Positions 12,539-21,161 of a stretch of DNA of 64,000 nt are shown piece by piece (the first letter of the stretch is position 1; each line of letters starts with the position of its first letter). Source of the DNA: Dokdonella sp. (GTDB lineage Bacteria > Pseudomonadota > Gammaproteobacteria > Xanthomonadales > Rhodanobacteraceae); contig JANQAE010000002.1 of assembly GCA_024707225.1 (NCBI GenBank), positions 434,001 through 498,000 of the forward strand, written 5' to 3'. Under the pieces are notes generated by a model. It did no database searches. It had not been told where the DNA came from and saw nothing but the letters and a program-made list of their open reading frames with translations. Position numbers and translations under genes: made by a program.

Positions 12539-12960
12539 GCAAGTCCGCTTCCGGCTACGAGCTCAGTCTCGATCCGGCCGAGCGCGACCGTCTGGCGGCG
12601 CGCCTGGATCCGGAGGAGCGGCGCATCCTGCTCGACCACGGTACCGAGCGGCCGTTCTGCGGCGCGCTGCTCGACAACCACGAGGACGGCATCTACGTGT
12701 GCAGGCTGTGCGCGCTGCCGCTGTTCCGCTCGGATGCCAAGTTCGAATCGGGCAGCGGCTGGCCGAGCTTCTTCACGCCGTACGATCCGGCGCACATCCG
12801 CGAGCTGCGCGACACCAGCCACGGCATGATCCGCATCGAGACGCGCTGCGCGCGCTGCGACGGCCATCTGGGCCATGTGTTTCCGGATGGACCGGCGCCG
12901 ACCGGCAACCGCTACTGCATGAACTCGGTCGCGCTGGACTTCCTGCCGACCGATCCTTGA
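12535..12960 (+). CDS. msrB: Peptide-methionine (R)-S-oxide reductase
   Basis: A 141-residue MsrB with the zinc cysteine pairs C56/C59 (CRLC) and C105/C108 (CARC), the substrate segment SGSGWPSFF and the catalytic cysteine C128 in RYCMNS. It reduces the R-diastereomer of protein methionine sulfoxide. It lies immediately downstream of and overlaps msrA. All zinc ligands and the nucleophile are intact, so it should be active. It is cytoplasmic, with no signal peptide. Confidence 0.97.
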   Translation: MSKSASGYELSLDPAERDRLAARLDPEERRILLDHGTERPFCGALLDNHEDGIYVCRLCALPLFRSDAKFESGSGWPSFFTPYDPAHIRELRDTSHGMIRIETRCARCDGHLGHVFPDGPAPTGNRYCMNSVALDFLPTDP

Positions 12961-13072
12961 GATCGCGGACCGGCGCGGCCTGGCCGTGCCCAGCCGTGCC
13001 GCCGGTATCGGCCGGCATCCACCGGTGTCGGCCGCGCGGCGCGTGATCGGTGCTGCGCGTGCAGCATAAACC

Positions 13073-13087
13073 TCATGATTTTCATGA
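13073..13087. promoter_or_regulatory. AT-rich inverted repeat upstream of the TonB receptor
   Basis: CATGA-TTT-TCATG forms a short inverted repeat in an otherwise GC-rich region about 100 bases before the receptor start. A related TTTCATGA recurs at about 13162. It may be an operator; resemblance to a Fur box is only partial, so the regulator is not assigned. Confidence 0.35.
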
Positions 13088-13095
13088 AATGACGG

Positions 13096-13121
13096 CGATC
13101 GGCGCGCTCAGGCGCCGATCG
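13096..13121 (+). terminator. Hairpin between msrB and the TonB receptor gene
   Basis: CGATCGGCGC pairs with GCGCCGATCG around a 6-base loop (GCTCAG). It could end the msrAB transcript or act as a leader structure for the receptor gene. No T-run follows. Confidence 0.4.
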
Positions 13122-13188
13122 GCCTTGCGGCGCCGTGCGTGATTGGGCACAACACCGGTCCTTTCATGATGTGCAGGGGCGTTTCGTG

Positions 13189-15309
13189 ATGCGTACAGGC
13201 CTGACCGGCTTCCTGGGTTCCGCACTGGTGCTGGCCGCGCCCGTTCTCGCCGAGACCGCCGCCGCGCCGGCCGAGGACACCGACAAGCTGCCGACCGTCG
13301 TCGTGACCGCCACGCGTACCGCGCGCCAGGCCGAGGACGTGCCGGCCGCGATCGACGCGGTGCCGGTCGACACCGCCGACCGCGCCAGCCTCGGCGTCAA
13401 CGTCTCCGAGGTGCTCGAGGCGGTGCCCGGCGTACTCGCGCGCAATCGCCAGAACTACGCGCAGGACGAGCAGATCTCGATCCGCGGCTTCGGCGCGCGC
13501 TCCACGTTCGGCGTGCGCGGCGTGCGCCTGTTCGCCGACGGCATCCCGGCCTCGATGCCGGACGGCCAGGGCCAGGTCTCGCATTTCAATCTCGACTCGG
13601 CCGACCGCGTCGAGGTGCTGCGCGGGCCGTTCTCGGCGCTGTACGGCAACTCCGCCGGCGGCGTGATCCAGATCTTCACGGCCGACGGCCGCGAGGCCGA
13701 CGAGCTGCGGCTCGGCCTGGTCGGTGCCAGCTACGGCATGGGCCGCGCCAGCGTCAACGCGCGCGGCAGCGAGGGCCTGTTCGGATACAACCTCGACTTC
13801 AGCCATTTCCAGACCGACGGCTACCGCGACCACAGCGCCGCGCGCCGCGAATCGGGCAACGCCAAGCTGAGCTGGGACTTCGGCACGCGCTCGCTGACGG
13901 TGATCGCCAACAGCGTCTACATCCCCGATGCCGACGATCCGCTCGGCGTCACGCGCGCGCAGTACGAGGCCGATCCGCGTCGCGTGGCCGCCGTCGCCGA
14001 GCAGTTCGACACGCGCAAGAGCGTCGATCAGAAGCAGGTCGGCGCGATCTTCGAGCAGGCGATCGGCGGGGCGCACACGCTGCGCCTGATGGCCTATGGC
14101 GGCCGCCGCGAGGTCGAGCAGTATCTGGCGATCCCGGTCGCGACCCAGTCCAATCCGCTGCACGCCGGCGGCGTGATCGACCTCGACGGCGACTACGCCG
14201 GCGCCGACGCGCGCTGGACCTATGCGCTCGACCCGATCGAGCTGACGGTCGGCCTGAACTACGACGAGCAGGACCAGGCGCGGCGCGGCTACGAGAACTT
14301 CGTCGGTCAGGCGCTCGGCGTGCGCGGCCGGCTGCGCCGCAACGAGAACAACGTCGTCGACAACTTCGACCAGTACGCCCAGGCGACCTGGCGCTTCGCC
14401 GAGCGCTGGTCGCTGATGGCCGGCGTGCGCCACAGCAAGGTGTCGTTCGACATGACCGACCGCTACGTCGTCGGCACCAATCCCGACGACAGCGGCAGCC
14501 GCGAGTACTCGGCCACTTCGCCGGTCGCCGGCCTGCTGTTCGAGGCTTCGCCGGACGCGAGCTTCTACGCGAGCTGGGGCAAGGGCTTCGAGACGCCGAC
14601 GTTCAACGAGCTGGGCTATCGCAACGACGGCGGCTCGGGCCTCAACTTCGGCCTGTTGCCGGCGCGTACGCGCAGCGGCGAGCTCGGCGCCAAGTGGCGC
14701 CTCGGCCGCAGCGCCGCGCTCGACGTCGCGCTGTTCCGCGCCGACACCGACGACGAGATCGCCGTGGCGACCAACGCCGGCGGCCGTACCAGCTACCGCA
14801 ACGTCGGCGCGGCGCGCCGCCAGGGCGCCGAGGCCGGCCTGCGCCTGGCGCTGTCCGACGACCTCAGCCTGCGCCTGGCCGCGACCTGGCTGGAAGCCAC
14901 CTTCCGCAGCGGCTTCCTGACCTGCACCGGCACGCCGTGCACGAACCCGACCACGCCGGTCGCCGCCGGCACGCGGATTCCCGGCGTGCCGCGCACCGAT
15001 CTGCACGTCGGCCTGACCTGGGGCGGCGAGCACGGCTGGCGCGTCGGCGCGCAGGCCGACTACGTCAGCTCGATCCCGGTCAACGACGTCGGCAGCGAGT
15101 CGGCGCCGATGTCGGTGGTCTACGCGGCCGATGTCGGCTACGGCTTCGAGCTGCCGAACGGACGCCTGCGCAGCTTCGTGCGCGTCGACAACCTGTTCGA
15201 CCGCGACTATGTCGGGTCGGTCATCGTCAACGACGGCAACGGCCGCTACTACGAGCCCGGTTCCGGCCGCAGCATCATGCTCGGCCTGCAATGGGTCTGG
15301 GCGCGCTGA
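13189..15309 (+). CDS. pqqU: TonB-dependent receptor, YncD/PqqU type (PQQ uptake)
   Basis: A 706-residue outer-membrane receptor with a signal peptide, a TonB-box-like start (TVVVTATRTAR), a plug and a barrel. Segments match my memory of E. coli YncD almost word for word: NRQNYAQDEQISIRGFGARS, ADGIPASMPDGQGQ, RGPFSALYGN, FETPTFNELGYRNDGGSGLN, DTDDEIAVATNAGGRTSY, and RVDNLFDRDYVGSVIVNDGN near the end. YncD was shown to import pyrroloquinoline quinone and renamed PqqU. The substrate assignment is by family only. The ATG at 13189 is chosen because it opens the signal peptide and follows AGGGG. No pqq biosynthesis gene is in view. Confidence 0.88.
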   Translation: MRTGLTGFLGSALVLAAPVLAETAAAPAEDTDKLPTVVVTATRTARQAEDVPAAIDAVPVDTADRASLGVNVSEVLEAVPGVLARNRQNYAQDEQISIRGFGARSTFGVRGVRLFADGIPASMPDGQGQVSHFNLDSADRVEVLRGPFSALYGNSAGGVIQIFTADGREADELRLGLVGASYGMGRASVNARGSEGLFGYNLDFSHFQTDGYRDHSAARRESGNAKLSWDFGTRSLTVIANSVYIPDADDPLGVTRAQYEADPRRVAAVAEQFDTRKSVDQKQVGAIFEQAIGGAHTLRLMAYGGRREVEQYLAIPVATQSNPLHAGGVIDLDGDYAGADARWTYALDPIELTVGLNYDEQDQARRGYENFVGQALGVRGRLRRNENNVVDNFDQYAQATWRFAERWSLMAGVRHSKVSFDMTDRYVVGTNPDDSGSREYSATSPVAGLLFEASPDASFYASWGKGFETPTFNELGYRNDGGSGLNFGLLPARTRSGELGAKWRLGRSAALDVALFRADTDDEIAVATNAGGRTSYRNVGAARRQGAEAGLRLALSDDLSLRLAATWLEATFRSGFLTCTGTPCTNPTTPVAAGTRIPGVPRTDLHVGLTWGGEHGWRVGAQADYVSSIPVNDVGSESAPMSVVYAADVGYGFELPNGRLRSFVRVDNLFDRDYVGSVIVNDGNGRYYEPGSGRSIMLGLQWVWAR

Positions 15310-15510
15310 CGGGCCAGCCGGAGCCCGATCCCGATCCCGCAGGCAGGCAGTGGCGCGATTCCCCGCGATCCTTCCCGATGCGCCGATCGGCCGGCTCAGC
15401 GATGCGCTGCAGATGCGTCGCCTGCGCGAGCAGGCGGCGCTCGATCATCTGACCCGTGCGGGCGTCCAGGCCGTCCATCGGCCGCGGGCCGATGTCCGGA
15501 CGGGGAAGGC

Positions 15511-15637
15511 AAAAAAATCCCGCAGATCCGGCGTCTCACGACGAGCGGCTGCGGGAGAGTGGTGTCGTCGCCCGGCCAGGGGATGACCTCGGGCGACGGC
15601 GGCTATCCTCACGCGGCGCGGTCTCACCGGTTGAGAC
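15511..15637 (-). ncRNA. Candidate small RNA ending in an intrinsic terminator
   Basis: Read on the minus strand, three hairpins follow one another. The first is GTCTCA/TGAGAC with a 5-base loop (15637-15621). The second is GTCGCCCG/CGGGCGAC with a C-rich loop containing ATCCCCT (15597-15567). The third is TCCCGCAG/CTGCGGGA (15556-15518), directly followed by seven T residues. The order is what a small RNA with a factor-independent terminator looks like. No gene on this strand needs this terminator, because the DUF11 gene already has its own hairpin 350 bases earlier. The 5' end and promoter were not identified. Confidence 0.4.
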
Positions 15638-15988
15638 GATGCGGCACGCCCGGCCCGGACCGGCGCCATCACGGCCAGAGCCGTCGCACGCCGTTCGTTT
15701 CGGAGCCGTCGGTCCGCAGGCAGGTGCGGTCGCCGGGTCGGCCGTGCGGCAGGCATTGCAACGGGCGCCGCGAGCGCCGACGGACGGGGCGAGCTGTCCG
15801 GCCTGCCGGGGTCCGGGGGGCAGTGCAGAGGGCGCCTGATGCGCGCCGGCGGCGCAGGCATGCGTGATGGCTCTGCCTCGACGGGCGGCTCGGTGCGCGT
15901 CGACCTCGTTGCGACGCGGTCCGCAGATGCCGATGCTCGAGCGAGGTCGGCGGCGCGGGTCGTTCGAGCGAGCGCGCGTCGAACCGGC

Positions 15989-16015
15989 AAGGAGCGGGCA
16001 CGAGGCCCGCTCCTT
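15989..16015 (-). terminator. Strong hairpin terminator of the DUF11 gene
   Basis: An 11-base perfect stem (AAGGAGCGGGC with its complement) with a 5-base loop lies 14 bases past the stop codon of the DUF11 gene. The stem is GC-rich with A/T at its base, as in intrinsic terminators, but the T-run is weak. Confidence 0.65.
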
Positions 16016-16028
16016 CTTCGCTGTCCGG

Positions 16029-19000
16029 TCAGCGCTCGAACCGCTGTCCGTTCCGGTACAGGCCTGCGACCGCAAGGATCGCCAGCGCCAGCAGCAAAAG
16101 GCCGAGGCGCGAGTTGACCGGCACCGGCACCACGTCAGGCGGCGCGCCGCCGGCGATCGCCGTGGACACCGAGCACGCATTGCCGGCTTCCGCGCAACCG
16201 GTATCGCCCTGATTGACCGTGTTGACGATCGAGGTCACGCCGGCCGGAATCGGATCGGACACCACGAAGGTCACCAGGACCGTCGTCGATCCGCCGGCCG
16301 GAACGCTCGCCACCGTCACCGGACAGGAACCCGCGCCCGTCACCGGCAGGCCACAGCCCGCCGTCACGCCGGCGCCGCTGACGGCCGTCAGTGTCGCGCC
16401 GAGGGGGACGTTCTCGACGAACGCGTAGTTCGGGAATCCGCCGCCGCCGAGGTCGGTCAGCGTGATCGTATAGGTCAGCGTCTCGCCCGGCTCGGCGAGG
16501 CCCGGACGGTCACCGTTCTCGCCGCTCAGCACCTTGACCAGCCGCACGTTCGAGGGCGTCGGCACGATCGCGCAGCCGGCCGGCGTCGGCGTGGCCGAGC
16601 AGGTGGGCGGCGCGGTCCCGGTGGGCATCGCCTGATTGACGATCCGGGTCACTCCGCTGGGAATCGGCGTGTTGACCGTGACCGCCACCGTCAGCACCAG
16701 CGTGCCCGGCGTCGCACCGACCTGCGCCGGAACCGTCAGGCCTGTCCAGGTGATGATGCCGGCTGCATGCGCGCCGCCGTTCGTCGCACTGACGAAACTC
16801 GTGTTCGGATCGAGCTGGTCGGTCACGTCATAGCCGGTCGCCGCACTGCTGCCGGTGTTGGTCAGCGTGATCTGATAGGTCAGCGTCTCGCCGGGCTCGG
16901 CGATGCCGTTGCCGCTGGCGTCGGTGACCGTCTTGGTCAGCGCCACGACGCTGCCGCCGGCCACCGGCGTCGTGACCGAGCAGACGTTGCCGGCCGCGCC
17001 GCAGTCGGTATGGCCGCCGCTCACGGAGTTGACGATGTTCGCCACGCCGGCCGGGATCGGATCGGCGATCGCGAAGGTGACCGACACGGCCGTCGAGCCG
17101 CCGGCCGGCACGCTGGCGACGGTGACCGGGCAGCTCGCATTGCCGGTCAGCGGCAGCGTGCAGCCCAGGCTCACGCCGGCGCCGCCGATGCCGGTCAGGG
17201 TCGCGCCGAGCGGGACGTTCTCGTCGAACGTGTAATCGGTGAACGCGCCGACGCCGCTGTTGGACAGCGTGATCGTATAGACCAGGGTCTCGCCGGGCTC
17301 GGCCGTACCGGTGACGCCGCCGCTCTCGGAGGTCAGTGCCTTGACCAGCGTGACGCAGTCGCGGCGCAGGCCGACGTCGTCGACGGCCAGATCGTTGCCG
17401 CTGCCGGCATTGGCCTGGAAGTTGACCAGCTCGATGCGGACCGAAGTCGTGGTCGCATCGAACGAGAGCTCCGGATTGGACCAGGACAGCGGGCCGGTCA
17501 ACGAGGCCGCCTGCGGCAGCGGGCCGGTCGAGTTCTGGCCGATCACGCTGCCGGTCACCGCATCGACCACGCGCATCTGCACGTTCGGCAGGATCAGATT
17601 GCCGGCGCCGACGATGTTCGCGATGGCGGCCGACATCGTGTAGCGCGCACCGATCTGCAAGCCGACGAAGGTCTTGGAATAGAACACGCCGGGTGCATCG
17701 CTGCTGTCGATGATCAGCATGTAGCCGTAGGCGCCGGCAGGATCGGTGGTGTGGTCACCCGCGTCGACCCAGGCGGACGGATTGCCGCCACTGGCCGGAC
17801 TGACCACGCGGGCGTACTCGCCTTCCACGATCTGCCACGAGCCGCGGTAGGTGTATTCGGTCGTGCCTTCGGTGCCCGACAGCGGCGGACCCCAGGGGCC
17901 GCCCGGACTGCCGATCGTCGGCGCCGTGGTCGTCGAGCCGAAGGTCTCGATCGTGCTCATGCCGCAGGCCGGCGCCGGCGTCGGGTCGGGCGGTTCGGGC
18001 GTCGCGACCGGCGTCGTCACCGAGCAGGTATTGCCGGCCGCGCCGCAGTCGGTATGGCCGCCGCTCACGGAGTTGACGATGTTCGCCACGCCGCTCGGGA
18101 TCGGATCGGCGATCGCGAAGGTGACCGACACGGCCGTCGAGCCGCCGGCCGGCACGCTGGCGACGGTGACCGGGCAGCTCGCATTGCCGGTCAGCGGCAG
18201 CGTGCAGCCCAGGCTCACGCCGGCGCCGCCGATGGCGGTCAGGGTCGCGCCGAGTGGGACGTTCTCGTCGAACGTGTAATCGGTGAACGCGCCGACGCCG
18301 CTGTTGGACAGCGTGATCGTATAGACCAGGGTCTCGCCGGGCTCGGCCGTACCGGTGACGCCGCCGCTCTCGGAGGTCAGTGCCTTGACCAGCGTGACGC
18401 AGTCGCGGCGCAGGCCGACGTCGTCGACGGCCAGATCGTTGCCGCTGCCGGCATTGGCCTGGAAGTTGACCAGCTCGATGCGGACCGAAGTCGTGGTCGC
18501 ATCGAACGAGAGCTCCGGATTGGACCAGGACAGCGGGCCGGTCAACGAGGCCGCCTGCGGCAGCGGGCCGGTCGAGTTCTGGCCGATCACGCTGCCGGTC
18601 ACCGCATCGACCACGCGCATCTGCACGTTCGGCAGGATCAGATTGCCGGCGCCGACGATGTTCGCGATGGCGGCCGACATCGTGTAGCGCGCACCGATCT
18701 GCAAGCCGACGAAGGTCTTGGAATAGAACACGCCGGGTGCATCGCTGCTGTCGATGATCAGCATGTAGCCGTAGGCGCCGGCAGGATCGGTGGTGTGGTC
18801 ACCCGCGTCGACCCAGGCGGACGGATTGCCGCCACTGGCCGGGCTGACCACGCGGGCGTACTCGCCTTCCACGATCTGCCACGAGCCGCGGTAGGTGTAT
18901 TCGGTCGTGCCTTCGGTGCCCGACAGCGGCGGACCCCAGGGGCCGCCCGGACTGCCGATCGTCGGCGCCGTGGTCGTCGAACCGAAGGTCTCGATCGTGC

Positions 19001-20345
19001 TCATGCCGCAGGCCGGCGTCGGCGTCGGACCCGTTCCTTCGGGCTCATGCGTGACGCTGTCCGAATCGTTGGAACTGTCCGGATCGAACGTGCCGATGCC
19101 GGGCAGCACCGAGGCGGTGTTGACCAGCGGGCCGGTGAAGCCCGGCGGCACCTGCAGCGTCAGTGCATAGGTGACGCTGCCGCCGGCCGGAAGGATGACG
19201 TCGGCATCGCTGATCGCGCCGGTGCCGGAGGCTGCACCGCAGACGCCGCCGCCGGAGCCGCTGCAGGTCCACGAAGCGGCGCTGATGCCGGCCGGCAGCG
19301 GATCGTCTACCGTGACGTCCTCGGCCGCGAACGGTCCTTCGTTGCGTACGAGGATCGTGTAGCTGACGCTGGCGCCGGGCGCGTAGGTCGTCGTCGGGCT
19401 GGTCTTGGTGACCGACAGGTCGGCAGCGAGCTGGACCGGGGCGTTCGGGCAGTTCGCGCCGTCGTTGCTGCCCGATGCCGGCGAGCCGGAGATCAGGCTG
19501 CGCGCACCGGTCGTCAGATCGATCCGGAACAGGCCGCCGTCATTGGACGAGCCGAACAGGCCGTTGACGGCACCGAACTGCGCGCCGAGCACGCCGCCGC
19601 CGGTCGCCGGGCCGATCGCGGTCACCGTACCGGATGCGCTGATCGAATAGAGCTGGCCGCTATCGGATACCGAATACAGCGACCCGCCGGCGCCGCCGAC
19701 CCAGCCCATGTCCGAGGCGGTGAACGAGGTGCTGAGGCTGATCGCGGTCGCGGTCCGGGCGACGAGGTCGATCGCGTAGACGACGTTGGTATTGCCGAAC
19801 GGCTTGACGTAGTAGACGCCGTCGCTGCCGACCGTGCCGCTGTTGTAGGCCACGGCCGGCAGGCCGGAGACGAGGCCCAGTTCGGTCGTCGCTCCGTTCG
19901 AGGCAACCTGCAGCAGCATGTTCAGCGCGGCGCTGCCGCCGGTGTTCATCGCATACAGCTGATTGTCGACCGGATTGAAGCCGATCGCATTGTAGAGATG
20001 GCTGCCGCTGCCGAGCGGGTCGAACACCAGCGGGCTGACGCGGGTATTGACCTCGAACAGCGTCGTGTTCGGATTGCCCTGCAGCTGCGACAGATACAGC
20101 GTCGAGGTGCACGCCGTGCCGGCGACATCGGCGTCGCCGCGCTGCTGCAGGCCATCGGGCTGAGCGGCCGACCATCCGGGCAGACCGATGACGAGTGCAA
20201 GTCCCGTCGTCAGCGACACCTTTGCGGCAAGCCTGCGGCGACTTCCATCCCGCCCGGAGGGTCCGCGCTCGAATACTCGAGTCGCGGACCCGGGATACAC
20301 GCGTGAAGCAAGCCAAGCACAGGCGCCGCGGAGTGCAGCCAACAT
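16029..20345 (-). CDS. Secreted DUF11-repeat protein with C-terminal membrane anchor and internal duplication
   Basis: A 1,438-residue protein. The ATG at 20345 is chosen because AGGAG sits 8 bases upstream and a signal-like hydrophobic stretch (VSLTTGLALVIGLPGWSAAQ) follows. An N-terminal domain of about 210 residues (TLYLSQLQGNPNTTLFEVN) looks like DUF6923. DUF11-type modules follow, with the recurrent pattern AEPGETLVYTITLSNSG. Between them lies a roughly 340-residue block, starting ACGMSTIETFGSTTT, that occurs twice with near identity. The C-terminus (VPVNSRLGLLLLALAILAVA, then GLYRNGQRFER) resembles IPTL/PEP-CTERM-type sorting tails. No exosortase-like gene is in view. A role at the cell surface is inferred. 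Confidence 0.85.
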   Translation of the reverse strand: MLAALRGACAWLASRVYPGSATRVFERGPSGRDGSRRRLAAKVSLTTGLALVIGLPGWSAAQPDGLQQRGDADVAGTACTSTLYLSQLQGNPNTTLFEVNTRVSPLVFDPLGSGSHLYNAIGFNPVDNQLYAMNTGGSAALNMLLQVASNGATTELGLVSGLPAVAYNSGTVGSDGVYYVKPFGNTNVVYAIDLVARTATAISLSTSFTASDMGWVGGAGGSLYSVSDSGQLYSISASGTVTAIGPATGGGVLGAQFGAVNGLFGSSNDGGLFRIDLTTGARSLISGSPASGSNDGANCPNAPVQLAADLSVTKTSPTTTYAPGASVSYTILVRNEGPFAAEDVTVDDPLPAGISAASWTCSGSGGGVCGAASGTGAISDADVILPAGGSVTYALTLQVPPGFTGPLVNTASVLPGIGTFDPDSSNDSDSVTHEPEGTGPTPTPACGMSTIETFGSTTTAPTIGSPGGPWGPPLSGTEGTTEYTYRGSWQIVEGEYARVVSPASGGNPSAWVDAGDHTTDPAGAYGYMLIIDSSDAPGVFYSKTFVGLQIGARYTMSAAIANIVGAGNLILPNVQMRVVDAVTGSVIGQNSTGPLPQAASLTGPLSWSNPELSFDATTTSVRIELVNFQANAGSGNDLAVDDVGLRRDCVTLVKALTSESGGVTGTAEPGETLVYTITLSNSGVGAFTDYTFDENVPLGATLTAIGGAGVSLGCTLPLTGNASCPVTVASVPAGGSTAVSVTFAIADPIPSGVANIVNSVSGGHTDCGAAGNTCSVTTPVATPEPPDPTPAPACGMSTIETFGSTTTAPTIGSPGGPWGPPLSGTEGTTEYTYRGSWQIVEGEYARVVSPASGGNPSAWVDAGDHTTDPAGAYGYMLIIDSSDAPGVFYSKTFVGLQIGARYTMSAAIANIVGAGNLILPNVQMRVVDAVTGSVIGQNSTGPLPQAASLTGPLSWSNPELSFDATTTSVRIELVNFQANAGSGNDLAVDDVGLRRDCVTLVKALTSESGGVTGTAEPGETLVYTITLSNSGVGAFTDYTFDENVPLGATLTGIGGAGVSLGCTLPLTGNASCPVTVASVPAGGSTAVSVTFAIADPIPAGVANIVNSVSGGHTDCGAAGNVCSVTTPVAGGSVVALTKTVTDASGNGIAEPGETLTYQITLTNTGSSAATGYDVTDQLDPNTSFVSATNGGAHAAGIITWTGLTVPAQVGATPGTLVLTVAVTVNTPIPSGVTRIVNQAMPTGTAPPTCSATPTPAGCAIVPTPSNVRLVKVLSGENGDRPGLAEPGETLTYTITLTDLGGGGFPNYAFVENVPLGATLTAVSGAGVTAGCGLPVTGAGSCPVTVASVPAGGSTTVLVTFVVSDPIPAGVTSIVNTVNQGDTGCAEAGNACSVSTAIAGGAPPDVVPVPVNSRLGLLLLALAILAVAGLYRNGQRFER
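16967..17984 (-). repeat. Copy 2 of the 1,044-bp-offset tandem duplication
   Basis: About 1,018 bases nearly identical to 18011-19028, offset by 1,044 bases (348 codons) in the same frame. It encodes a block of about 210 residues beginning ACGMSTIETFG plus a DUF11 module. Only a handful of single-base differences are visible away from the edges. Confidence 0.9.
18011..19028 (-). repeat. Copy 1 of the 1,044-bp-offset tandem duplication
   Basis: Partner of 16967-17984, with a 26-base non-matching junction between the copies. On the coding strand this copy comes first. Identity at synonymous positions suggests very recent duplication or gene conversion, or an assembly artefact. Confidence 0.9.
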
Positions 20346-21161
20346 GATGTGATCTCCTGATAAGTAACCCAGTACCGCCCCAGCGTGATCGGTCATTGCA
20401 TCGCTCATGGCCGTCGACGCTCCCCTCTCGAAGCAGCCCGCATCAGCAGCGGGCGCCGATGCAACGACGATCCGTTGCCCGCGCAGCAAAGCCGGAAAAA
20501 TCAATCGCGGTATCGATGCCGTGCCCGCGGTCCATGCCGATCGCCCCCGGCGGTCCAGACGGTGCAGCCAGGCGGCGAGTCCGGATGGCCGAATCGTCTG
20601 TGGGGCAGCCGTACAAGAGCCCTCGTCGACCCGATCCATCCTCCAAGCCTCCGCTTCCGGCGATGTGCGACCGCGTGGTTCTCTCATCTCCTCTTGACCG
20701 TTGCGCGTATCTCGCAAAAAGGCATCGAATCCGGACACGGCAGAGCCAATGTGGAACTCGTGAAAAATGTCGGCTGTTTCACATTTTGGTTCGGTGGAAA
20801 GGTGACTCCCGGCCTCGTTCATCGCGGTGCCCGTCGCAAGCCGGTTCGATCGAGGGATGGGTCCGCATCCAGCCGGATCGTGGCGGGATTCAGCCGATCG
20901 GGGTGGCCGACGCGAATACGGCGGATCGGTTCTGCGCCTCGCCGGAGCGCGCCGGGCGGACCGATGCCGCGTGCGTGCTCCCCCGAGAGCACTGCCGGCC
21001 GCAGCCCGACCGGGCCGGCCGTCGCGCGGTCGCGCCGGTCAGGATCGACGTCGTAGAGTCGTCCGCTCGATCGAACAACCCAGCCTCGATCCTTCCTTCG
21101 GAAGAGGCGGTCGGGCACGCTCTCGCTTCATGACCCCGGTCCTCTCCGTGCTGCCGATCTC
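20346..21161. other. 816-bp gene-free interval upstream of the DUF11 gene
   Basis: Long open frames here lack ribosome sites and recognisable motifs. An AT-rich island at about 20700-20805 (containing GTGAAAAATGTCGGCTGTTT) is unusual for this GC-rich window and may hold promoters for the minus-strand DUF11 gene. At 21130-21165 an 11-codon frame (MTPVLSVLPIS) ends in TGA overlapping the TTG start of the MFS gene. Confidence 0.45.

Larger units (their letters stand above)
15310..16028. other. 719-bp gene-free interval with RNA-like structure
   Basis: No convincing coding region was seen. It holds three hairpins with a T-run readable on the minus strand (15511-15637) and a strong hairpin at 15989-16015 that ends the DUF11 gene. 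The stretch 15640-15985 shows nothing further that I recognise. Confidence 0.5.

Noticed and set aside
15864..20306. 1,480-codon plus-strand open frame opposite the DUF11 gene
   Set aside because: Arg/Gly/Ala-rich antisense shadow; the minus-strand protein has signal peptide, recognised repeats and ribosome site.
16029..20345. Toxin or RTX-type adhesin
   Set aside because: The repeats are DUF11-type beta modules and there are no GGxGxD calcium repeats or type I secretion genes nearby.
20346..20822. N-terminal extension of the DUF11 protein to 20822
   Set aside because: No motif or ribosome site supports it, while AGGAG and a signal-like segment support the start at 20345.
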